6,411 bases of DNA from NCBI GenBank assembly GCA_946886375.1, contig CAMPIL010000219.1, positions 1 to 6,411 of the forward strand. Direction: 5' to 3'. The notes beneath the pieces were generated by a model, which ran no database searches, was not told the DNA's origin, and saw only the letters and a list, made by a program, of their open reading frames with translations. The translations under genes and the position numbers were made by a program. Below are positions 1 to 6,393 of the stretch, piece by piece. Within the stretch, counting starts at the first letter, position 1. Each line of letters opens with the position of its first letter. The stretch is from an uncultured Phycisphaerales bacterium (GTDB taxonomy: Bacteria > Planctomycetota > Phycisphaerae > Phycisphaerales > SM1A02).

Positions 1-186
1 GACCGAGTGATGGTGATGAGCAAGCGTCCGGCGACGATCAAAACGGAAGTGGTGGTTGACTTGCCCCGGCCGCGCGACTTGGATTCACCCGGCTATCTGG
101 CGACGCGCGACAGCATCTTCCATGCCATGGGCATGAGCGCGAAGCGAGGCGGAGAAAGCGAAACAACCTTGTCTGCTGCTCGATAG
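1..186 (+). CDS. ABC transporter ATP-binding protein, C-terminal fragment (nitrate/sulfonate/taurine type)
   Basis: The frame is open from the first base and ends at TAG 184-186, giving the last 61 residues of a protein whose start lies left of the window. The fragment begins with DRVMVMSKRPATIKTEV and continues with VDLPRPRD. This matches the stretch after the H-loop in ATPases of the SsuB/TauB/NrtD group, where 'ADRVVVMSxRPGxI' is followed by 'DLPRPRD'. These cytoplasmic subunits power import of nitrate, sulfonates, taurine, pyrimidine precursors or similar small solutes with a two-helix permease and a periplasmic binding protein. The Walker A, Walker B and signature motifs are outside the window, so the substrate cannot be inferred. 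The last 14 or so residues (after GMS) are hydrophilic and probably a variable tail. The next gene on the same strand may start only 3 nt downstream, so the two are likely cotranscribed. The family call is fairly secure; the substrate is unknown. Confidence 0.82.
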   Translation, partial: DRVMVMSKRPATIKTEVVVDLPRPRDLDSPGYLATRDSIFHAMGMSAKRGGESETTLSAAR

Positions 187-189
187 GCG

Positions 190-2223
190 ATGCGGCCGGG
201 GTCACCCTGGGGGTCAATCTCATGCTGGTACGATGAAATGGACATGAACCCAGGCGCGCTCGACACGACCAGTTCCGCACTCCCTCAAGCGCTTGCGCCC
301 GGCAGCGCGCCCGGCGCGGCAACCGCCGCGATCCCCGGCTGGCAGCGATGGCCCGGCCTGGCGATGCTGCTGACGTTCGTGCTGCTTGGGTTCGTGCTGT
401 TTCCGCCGGTGCGCGACAATCCGAAACTGGTGTGGACGTTCACGGGGTTGGCCGGCGCGCTGTTCGCGTGGGAATTGATCCTGTGGGCAGTGGGCAGAAG
501 CCGCGGACAGGCGTTCGCCATTCAGTTTTTTCCGGTGAGGTCGCACTGGGTGCAGGCGTGCGTGCAGTTCGGCATCATGCTGTATTGGGGCTGGTTCTGG
601 CCCAACGTGTATCCGGAACTGCCGCTGATCCTGTCGCAGTTGATCTTCGTGTACGTGCTGGAGGCGCTGCTGACCTGGTCGCGCGGCCGGACGTGGCGAT
701 TGGGCTTCGGACCCATGCCCATCGTCGTCAGCACGAATCTGCTGCTGTGGTTCAAGCACGATTATTACATCTACCAGTACCTGATGCTGGCGACCGGCAC
801 GGTTGCCAAACAATTCATCACGTGGAACCGCGATGGCAAGCAGACGCACATTTTCAATCCGTCCGCGTTCGGCCAGTTTCTGTTTGCACTCGTGCTGATC
901 GGCACCGGCACGACGGAGGACTACACCTGGGGCAAGGAGATTGCGCGGTTCTTTGATGTGCCGCACATGCTTATCGTGATCTTCCTGGGCGGCCTGGTCG
1001 TGCAGTACCTGTTCCACGTCACGCTCATGACCGTGGCGGCGACGGTGACGCTGGTGCTGTTCAGCATTGTGTACACGAAGATCACCGGCGTGTATTTCTT
1101 TGTGAACATCAACATCGCAGCGCCGATATTCCTTGGACTGCACTTGCTGGTGACTGACCCGGCGACATCGCCGCGCACGTCTCTGGGGCGCATCATCTTT
1201 GGCGTGCTTTACGGGCTTGGGTACGCGATCCTGTTCCGCGTGCTGGACATCTACGGCGTGCCGCTGTTCTGGGACAAACTGCTGCCGGTGCCGATTCTGA
1301 ATCTCTGCGTGCCGATGATTGATCGCGCGATGCGATCGGGATTCATCGGCAGCATCAATCGCACGTGGGAAACCGCGCTGCCGCCAAAGAGACTGAACCT
1401 GCTGCACATGACCTGCTGGGCTGCATTCTTCATCACGCTTGAAGTCACCGGTTTCGTGGAAGGGCCGCATCCGGGCAATTCGATTCCGTTCTGGAAGAAG
1501 GCGTTCGTCGAAGGCAAGCCGCATGCCGGACACAGCCTGGTGATCGCCGCCGGCAGCCAGGCCGAGGACGGCAACTTCGGCGCGGCGTACAACGAACTTG
1601 GTTTGATCTGCATGGACGGCAAGATCGTCAAGGAGAATCACGGCAGCGCAGCGAAGTATTTCGCCAAGGCCTGCGAATTGAATGATGAAAACGGCTGCGT
1701 GAACGTCGCCATTCAGTTCCTGTTCCTGCGCGAGCGGCGATCAGATGAAGACGTGGGCCGCGCGCTGGAACTGCTCGAAAAAGACTGCCTGGCAGGCGGA
1801 AACTCGCGTAGTTGCTATCTCGCCGGGTTCGCATACGAGAACGGGCGCGGCCGCCCAGCCGACAGGCGGCGCGCCATCGAGTTGTATGAGAACGCAGGAA
1901 TCGGCGACCTGTACGCGGTCAAGGGATTGGCGCGCCTGGGCCTTTCTGGAAACGATCCGCCGTTCGATGTGCGCCCGCTGATTCAACCCCTGGTGCGCGC
2001 GGCTGAAGGCGGGGACGCCGAGTGCCTGTGGTATCTCGCGTACATGTATCGCGAAGGAATCGGTCTGAGGCAGAGCGATGAGAAGGCGCGCGGCCTGCTG
2101 CAGAAGGCGTGCGAACTGGGATCAAGGCAGGCCTGTGATGCGCTGGCCTTGCCCGCGCTGCCGCCGTATTCCAATCCGCTGATGATCGTGCCGGGCTGGT
2201 CCACGGCGTTTCCGCTGGAGTAA
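190..2223 (+). CDS. RnfD/NqrB-superfamily membrane protein fused to C-terminal Sel1-like repeats
   Basis: This is a 677-residue protein if it starts at ATG 190. ATG 238 and ATG 244 are equally plausible starts: none has a clear Shine-Dalgarno sequence, and the first 16 residues look non-conserved. Residues about 56-380 form a multi-pass membrane domain of the RnfD/NqrB superfamily. Evidence is FNPSAFG at 222-228, TDPATSPRTSLGR at 322-334 followed by IIFGVLYG, and VPMIDRAMRSGFIG at 374-387, which parallels the end of RnfD (VPLIDYYTRP...). In true RnfD/NqrB a periplasmic loop between FNP and TDP carries S(T)GAT with covalent FMN. No such motif is visible here and the interval is only about 100 residues. 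UnbU-type proteins of the same superfamily may be closer relatives (from memory). A further hydrophobic segment (403-420) precedes a soluble region (464-650) of about five Sel1-like repeats with cysteine pairs. The redox role is uncertain; the domain assignment is fairly firm. Confidence 0.8.
   Translation: MRPGSPWGSISCWYDEMDMNPGALDTTSSALPQALAPGSAPGAATAAIPGWQRWPGLAMLLTFVLLGFVLFPPVRDNPKLVWTFTGLAGALFAWELILWAVGRSRGQAFAIQFFPVRSHWVQACVQFGIMLYWGWFWPNVYPELPLILSQLIFVYVLEALLTWSRGRTWRLGFGPMPIVVSTNLLLWFKHDYYIYQYLMLATGTVAKQFITWNRDGKQTHIFNPSAFGQFLFALVLIGTGTTEDYTWGKEIARFFDVPHMLIVIFLGGLVVQYLFHVTLMTVAATVTLVLFSIVYTKITGVYFFVNINIAAPIFLGLHLLVTDPATSPRTSLGRIIFGVLYGLGYAILFRVLDIYGVPLFWDKLLPVPILNLCVPMIDRAMRSGFIGSINRTWETALPPKRLNLLHMTCWAAFFITLEVTGFVEGPHPGNSIPFWKKAFVEGKPHAGHSLVIAAGSQAEDGNFGAAYNELGLICMDGKIVKENHGSAAKYFAKACELNDENGCVNVAIQFLFLRERRSDEDVGRALELLEKDCLAGGNSRSCYLAGFAYENGRGRPADRRRAIELYENAGIGDLYAVKGLARLGLSGNDPPFDVRPLIQPLVRAAEGGDAECLWYLAYMYREGIGLRQSDEKARGLLQKACELGSRQACDALALPALPPYSNPLMIVPGWSTAFPLE
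1579..2139 (+). repeat. Sel1/TPR-like protein repeats with paired cysteines (about five units of 35-38 residues)
   Basis: This segment encodes residues 464-650 of the RnfD-like fusion. Units start near residues 464, 502, 540, 575 and 611 and follow the Sel1 pattern: a first helix like YLAGFAYENG or YLAYMYREG, a short G-containing loop, then a second helix ending in KAC or similar. Three unit boundaries carry a cysteine pair: C495/C503, C533/C542 and C641/C649, spaced by 7, 8 and 7 residues. In the Helicobacter Hcp family the same spacing marks intra-repeat disulfides. C474 and C612 have no obvious partner. The fourth unit (575-610) is the most degenerate. Such repeats are protein-interaction scaffolds; the partner is unknown. 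Confidence 0.7.
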
Positions 2224-2236
2224 GCACCAGCGCAGG

Positions 2237-5200
2237 TCAGGGAGTGTTGGGCGTTTCGTTCTGCGGGGCGGCGCTGCTGCGCGTGGCGAACAGTCTGTTC
2301 AGCACGACGAAGAACACCGGCACGAAGAACACGGCCAGGAACGTGGCGGCGAGCATGCCGCCGATGACGCCCGTGCCAATTGAATGCCGCGCGTTCGCGC
2401 CCGCGCCGGTGGCCACGGCCAGCGGCAGCACGCCGAGGATGAACGCCAGCGACGTCATCATGATCGGCCGGTACCGCAAACGTGCCGCCTGCACCGCGGC
2501 CTGCGCCGCCGGTATGCCTTGTCGCCGTTGCGAGATGGCAAACTCCACAATCAGGATGGCGTTCTTGGCTGAGAGGCCGACGAGCGTGAGCAATCCGATT
2601 TGAAAGTAGATGTCCTGCACCAAACCGCGAAGCCAGATCGCCACCAGCGCGCCGAAGATCGCAGTGGGAACCGAAAGCAGCACCGCGACCGGCAGCGACC
2701 AGTTCTCGTACTGCGCCGCCAGCACAAGGAACACGACGATCAACCCAAACAGCAGCACGAGCGGCGCCTGGTTTCCCGCCTGGATTTCCTGGTAGGAAGC
2801 GCCGCTCCATTCGATTCCGTATCCCGGCGGCAGAGCCGTGCGCGCAAGGTCTTCAACAATCTCCAGGGCGCGCCCGCTGCTGACGCCCGGCACGGGCGCG
2901 CCGGTGACCTGGATGGCGGGAAATCCATTGAAACGCGTGACGACGTTGGGACCGGACTGGAATCGCGGTCGCAACAAGCCAGACAGCGGCGTCATTTCGT
3001 TGCGCTCGTTGCGCACGTAAATGCTGTCCAGGTCCTCCGGCTCATCACGGAATTCCGACTCGGCCTGCAACTGCACGCGCCAGACGCGGCCGAACTTGGT
3101 GAAGTCATTGACATACAGCGATCCGAAATACGCCTGCAGAGTGTCGAAGACCTCGGCCAGGGGAACGCCCAGGATCTTCGCGCGCGCGCGGTCAAGATCG
3201 ACGAACAACTGGGGCAGCGTCATGCGAAGCGTGCCGATGACATTCATCAACGCGGCGTTCTGACTCGCCTGCGCGATGAACTGCTGTCCGACTTGTGCAA
3301 GTTCCGCAATGGAGCCGCCGCGCCGATCCTGCAGTTGCACCTCAAACCCCGCCTGCAAGCCCAGCCCCTGAATCGGCGCGGGATTGAGCGTCAGCACCAT
3401 GCCGTCGCGCATGTCTCTGAAATGGGCGAATGCCGCGCGCACCAGGCCATCGGCGCTCACGTCGCGGCCTCGCCGTTCCTCAAACGGCTTGAGCGAGACG
3501 AACATGACCCCAGCGTTGGTGCTGTTGACGCGGCCGGACAAAATATCCAGCCCGGCGAGGGTGACCACGCTTGCAACCGCCGGATTGTTCAAGAAAAACT
3601 GCTCGGCCATTCGCGCGGCGGCCTCCGTCCGGTCCAGCGAAGCGCCGTCCGGCAGGATCAAGACTGCCAACACGTACCCCTGATCTTCCTGCGGCAGAAA
3701 ACCCGTGGGCAGCGCGAACGCCAGGCGATACACCGCAAAGCACAACACGCCGAAGACCAGCAGCGTGAGGATCGTGTACCGAATCGCCAGGCGAACGCCG
3801 TTGGTATACGCCGAGGTCAACGCGCCGAATCCGCGATTGAACCACCGAAAGATCAGCCACGGCTGGCCGTGCGATGGGCGCAGCAGCAATCGGCACAGCG
3901 CGGGGCTGAGCGTCAGCGCGACAATGCCGGAGATCGTGACCGACACCGCGATGGTGATTGCGAACTGCTGGTAAATCTGCCCGGTGAGCCCTCCAAGAAA
4001 CGCCACCGGTACGAAGACGGCCGAAAGCACCAGCACGATCGCGATGAGCGGACCGGTGACCTGCTCCATCGCGCGAATGGTTGCTTCGCGCGGCGGGAGG
4101 CCCTCCTGCTCCATGATGCGCTCGACGTTTTCCACCACCACGATCGCGTCGTCCACCACGATGCCGATGGCCAGCACAAGCCCGAACAGCGTCAGCGTGT
4201 TGATCGAATAGCCCAGCAGCAGCATGCCCGCAAAGGCGCCGATGATCGACACCGGCACCGCGAGCAGGGGAATCAACGTGGCGCGCCAGGACTGGAGAAA
4301 CACAAAAACCACCACCAGCACGAGCGCGACCGCCTCCATCAGCGTGTAGACGACTTCCTCGATGGACACGCGGATGAACTGCGTGGTATCAAATGGAAAG
4401 CCGTAGTACACGCCCGGAGGAAACCCCGATGCAAGCCGATCCATTTCTGCCTGCACGCTGCTGATGGTCTGCAGCGCGTTGGCGCCGGCTTGCAGGTACA
4501 CGAGGATCAGGGCGGTCGGCCTGCCGTTGAGCCGCCCGGATAGGTCGTAGGCTTGCGCGCCCAATTCGATTCGCGCGACATCCTTCAAGCGCAGCATCGA
4601 TCCATCGGGATTGGCGCGGATGATGATGTCTTCATACTCGGGAACTTCATTGAGCCGGCCGCGCGTGATGAGCGGCACGGTCAATTCAACGTCCTCGGCG
4701 ACTGGCCGCTGCGCGATGACTCCGGCAGGAAACACGGCGTTCTGCTCGCGCACCGCGCGGGCCACGTCGGAGACGGTCATGCCGCGCAGCGCGACCTGGT
4801 CGGGGTTCACCCAGATGCGCATCGCGTAATCGCGCGTGCCGAACACCGCGGCGTCGCCCACGCCCGGAACCCGGCGCAGCGTGTCGATGAGGCTGATGGT
4901 GGCGTAATTGCTCAGGTATACGTCATCATGCTGGGGGTTCTCCGATTGCAGCGTTAGCACGCCCAGGATGTTCGTCGAGGCCTTGGTGACCGTGAGGCCT
5001 TGGCGGAGGACTTCCTGCGGAAGGCGGGGCTCGGCGCGCGAGATGCGGTTCTGCACTTCGACGGCGGCGATGTCCTGGTCCGTGCCGATCTCGAACGTCG
5101 CGACGATGCTCACCGCGCCGTTGTTGGAACTCGTGGAACTGTAATAGATCAGCCCCGGAATGCCGCTGAGTTGCTGCTCGATGGGCGCGGCGACGGATTC

Positions 5201-5377
5201 GGACACCGTCTGTGCGTCGGCTCCAGGGAAGTTCGCGCTGATCTGAATCGTGGGCGGAACGATTTCCGGATAGCGATCTATCGGCAACAGAAAAATCGCC
5301 ACGCCTCCAACCAGCACGATCAGCAGCGACAGAACGGTTGCGAAGACTGGCCGGTCGATGAAGAATCGCGAAATCAT
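2237..5377 (-). CDS. RND multidrug efflux pump, inner-membrane subunit (HAE1 family, AcrB/MexB-like)
   Basis: This is a complete 1046-residue protein, the normal length for HAE1 pumps (AcrB has 1049). It starts with MISRFFIDRPVFA, the family's typical N-terminus. Twelve membrane helices flank two large periplasmic domains (about 30-335 and 555-870). All proton-relay residues are present: D409 and D410 (AcrB D407/D408) in GIVVDDAIVVVENVER, K938 (K940) in GLSAKNAIL, R968 (R971) and T975 (T978) in the RPIMMTS stretch. It should work as a proton-driven homotrimer that captures amphiphilic compounds from the periplasm and inner membrane and passes them through the adaptor to a TolC-like channel. 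Several of AcrB's pocket phenylalanines are replaced (F136 by I137, F610 by V605, F615 by L610, F617 by I612), while F179 and F626 are kept, so the substrate range need not match AcrB. The start codon overlaps the upstream adaptor gene's stop. The family is secure; substrates are unknown. Confidence 0.96.
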   Translation of the reverse strand: MISRFFIDRPVFATVLSLLIVLVGGVAIFLLPIDRYPEIVPPTIQISANFPGADAQTVSESVAAPIEQQLSGIPGLIYYSSTSSNNGAVSIVATFEIGTDQDIAAVEVQNRISRAEPRLPQEVLRQGLTVTKASTNILGVLTLQSENPQHDDVYLSNYATISLIDTLRRVPGVGDAAVFGTRDYAMRIWVNPDQVALRGMTVSDVARAVREQNAVFPAGVIAQRPVAEDVELTVPLITRGRLNEVPEYEDIIIRANPDGSMLRLKDVARIELGAQAYDLSGRLNGRPTALILVYLQAGANALQTISSVQAEMDRLASGFPPGVYYGFPFDTTQFIRVSIEEVVYTLMEAVALVLVVVFVFLQSWRATLIPLLAVPVSIIGAFAGMLLLGYSINTLTLFGLVLAIGIVVDDAIVVVENVERIMEQEGLPPREATIRAMEQVTGPLIAIVLVLSAVFVPVAFLGGLTGQIYQQFAITIAVSVTISGIVALTLSPALCRLLLRPSHGQPWLIFRWFNRGFGALTSAYTNGVRLAIRYTILTLLVFGVLCFAVYRLAFALPTGFLPQEDQGYVLAVLILPDGASLDRTEAAARMAEQFFLNNPAVASVVTLAGLDILSGRVNSTNAGVMFVSLKPFEERRGRDVSADGLVRAAFAHFRDMRDGMVLTLNPAPIQGLGLQAGFEVQLQDRRGGSIAELAQVGQQFIAQASQNAALMNVIGTLRMTLPQLFVDLDRARAKILGVPLAEVFDTLQAYFGSLYVNDFTKFGRVWRVQLQAESEFRDEPEDLDSIYVRNERNEMTPLSGLLRPRFQSGPNVVTRFNGFPAIQVTGAPVPGVSSGRALEIVEDLARTALPPGYGIEWSGASYQEIQAGNQAPLVLLFGLIVVFLVLAAQYENWSLPVAVLLSVPTAIFGALVAIWLRGLVQDIYFQIGLLTLVGLSAKNAILIVEFAISQRRQGIPAAQAAVQAARLRYRPIMMTSLAFILGVLPLAVATGAGANARHSIGTGVIGGMLAATFLAVFFVPVFFVVLNRLFATRSSAAPQNETPNTP
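5374..5377 (-). other. ATGA stop/start overlap coupling adaptor and pump genes
   Basis: On the minus strand the pump's ATG (5377-5375) overlaps the adaptor's TGA (5376-5374), a 4-bp ATGA overlap. No strong Shine-Dalgarno sequence is visible just upstream of the ATG, so pump translation probably depends on ribosomes finishing the adaptor. This is a common arrangement in efflux operons and would balance the two subunits. Confidence 0.9.
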
Positions 5378-6393
5378 TGCGGAGAGCCACCCGGCGCGGT
5401 TGACGGCTGCGTTCTCGGCTGCGTGGTCGGCTGTGTCGCCGGCTGCGTCGTGGGCTGCGTCGCGGGCGGGGGAATGATCGATGCGACGCGCACCGGCATG
5501 CCCGGCCGAATCATGATCAGGCGATCAACGATCACGAGATCGCCTGCGTTCAGCCCGCCCAGGATCACCCATGCGTCGCCGTACCATTCACCCAGTTGCA
5601 CAATGCGCTGCTCGGCCATGTTCATGGCGTTGACGACGTACACAAACGCGCCGCCGGGCGAGTCCAGGACAGCCTGCTGCGGCACGAGCACGACGTTCAG
5701 GCGTTGAATGCCGCCGATGTGAACACGCACGAGTTGTCCCGGCCGCAGGAGGTGTTCAGGATTGGGAACCTCGCCGCGCGCCTGGGCCGTGCCGGTGGTT
5801 GGATTGATCTGCACGTCGAAGAAATTCACGAAGCCCAGAAGCGGGAACCGCGAGCCGTCGGCAAGTTCAAGCGAGAGCGGCAATTGATCGGCGGGCGGCA
5901 CCTGCACCTGGCCCTCTCGAATCATGCGCTGCCAGCGCAGCAGTTCCTGCTCGCTGACGGAATACTCGACATAGATTGGATCAATCTGCTGCACGGTGGC
6001 GAGCCGACCCTGCTCGCCGGCCTGCACGTAACTGCCGACATCTCGTTCAGACTGGCCGATGACGCCGGTGATGGGCGAGCGGATTTCCGTGTATCCCAAT
6101 TCGAGTTCAGCCTGGGTGACTTGGGCCTGCGCGAGTTGCACGTCGGCGTTGGCGACGCGGGCCTCGGTTTCCCATTGATCAAGTTCCGCGGCGGCCACGG
6201 CTCCGCCGGCGGCGGCCTGGCGCAGCCGTTCCACCTGGCGCTGGGCGCGCTCCAGGCGCGCCTGCGCATTTTCCAGCCGCGCGCGGGCCACGGCCAGCTC
6301 GGCCTCAAACGGCTGCGCATCCAGCCGATACAGCAACTGCCCTCGTTCAACCCCCCCCCCCACCCCAAAACCCAGCTCGTCGATTAATCCCTT
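5374..6393 (-). CDS. RND efflux periplasmic adaptor (membrane fusion protein, AcrA/MexA type), 5'-incomplete
   Basis: The frame ends at TGA 5376-5374 and is open up to 6393, coding for about 339 residues. Domains in order: first half of the lipoyl (barrel-sandwich) domain, GLIDELGF...VERGQLLYRLDAQPF; an alanine/arginine-rich coiled-coil hairpin of about 65 residues; the second lipoyl half, YTEIRSPITGVIG; a beta-barrel (IDPIYVEYSVSEQELL through LLRPGQLVRVHI); a membrane-proximal domain; and a TQP-rich tail. The protein bridges the RND pump and the outer-membrane channel in the periplasm. The signal peptide or lipobox and the first roughly 50-70 residues are missing. GTG 6363 could formally serve as a start, but it falls inside the conserved lipoyl motif, so I do not believe it. 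Upstream in the same frame, 6411-6397 reads EFRVR, also family-like, but TAA at 6396-6394 interrupts it where a valine is expected. The gene is therefore either disrupted or misread at the sequence end. Confidence 0.9.
   Translation of the reverse strand, partial: KGLIDELGFGVGGGVERGQLLYRLDAQPFEAELAVARARLENAQARLERAQRQVERLRQAAAGGAVAAAELDQWETEARVANADVQLAQAQVTQAELELGYTEIRSPITGVIGQSERDVGSYVQAGEQGRLATVQQIDPIYVEYSVSEQELLRWQRMIREGQVQVPPADQLPLSLELADGSRFPLLGFVNFFDVQINPTTGTAQARGEVPNPEHLLRPGQLVRVHIGGIQRLNVVLVPQQAVLDSPGGAFVYVVNAMNMAEQRIVQLGEWYGDAWVILGGLNAGDLVIVDRLIMIRPGMPVRVASIIPPPATQPTTQPATQPTTQPRTQPSTAPGGSPQ
5405..5464 (-). repeat. Five 12-bp tandem repeats encoding an (x-T-Q-P)n tail of the adaptor
   Basis: On the plus strand, units beginning GGCTGYGT start at 5405, 5417, 5429, 5441 and 5453, an exact 12-bp period with variation in the last four bases. 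On the coding strand each unit gives x-T-Q-P, forming ATQPTTQPATQPTTQP and then a further TQP, followed by STAPGGSPQ at the C-terminus. The tail is proline-rich, uncharged apart from one arginine, and probably disordered in the periplasm. The repeat length is a multiple of three, so copy-number changes would lengthen or shorten the tail without breaking the frame. Confidence 0.88.
6351..6361 (-). repeat. Homopolymer tract of 11 G (coding strand) in the adaptor gene
   Basis: The plus strand shows 11 consecutive C, then A and CCCC. On the coding strand this is a G11 run within the codons for GTG-GGG-GGG-GGG-GTT. At this length the frame joins the family-like residues on both sides (GLIDELGF upstream, VERGQLLYRLD downstream). 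A change of one base would shift the frame. It lies about 50 bases from the window edge, where sequence quality may be low. Confidence 0.85.

Noticed and set aside
841..1230. Complete Rnf or Nqr complex locus
   Set aside because: Only a D/B-type subunit signature is present. No RnfA, B, C, E or G gene is in the window, and the covalent FMN motif is absent, so a canonical ion-pumping complex is not supported.
220..1641. Minus-strand open frame of 473 codons opposite the RnfD-like gene
   Set aside because: The predicted product is rich in Arg, His and Gln with no domain or signal, and mirrors the third-position bias of the real plus-strand gene.
2123..2151. Imperfect inverted repeat CAAGGC...GCCTTG near the end of the RnfD-like gene as a terminator
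   Set aside because: The stem is 6 bp with a long loop, inside coding sequence, with no following T run. It is likely chance in GC-rich DNA.
1983..2810. Minus-strand open frame of 275 codons spanning the convergent junction
   Set aside because: It overlaps the 3' ends of two well-supported genes in other frames and shows low-complexity Arg/Ala/Gly composition. No homology is recognised.
2600..4543. Long plus-strand open frame of 647 codons opposite the RND pump gene
   Set aside because: It lies entirely antisense to a gene with unmistakable RND homology. Its product is extremely rich in Arg, His, Gln and Asp with no recognisable motif, which is typical of a shadow frame in GC-rich DNA.
6361..6363. 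GTG at 6363 as the true start of the adaptor gene
   Set aside because: The frame upstream of it (GLIDELGF) still matches the conserved first half of the lipoyl domain. A start here would remove the signal sequence and part of that domain.
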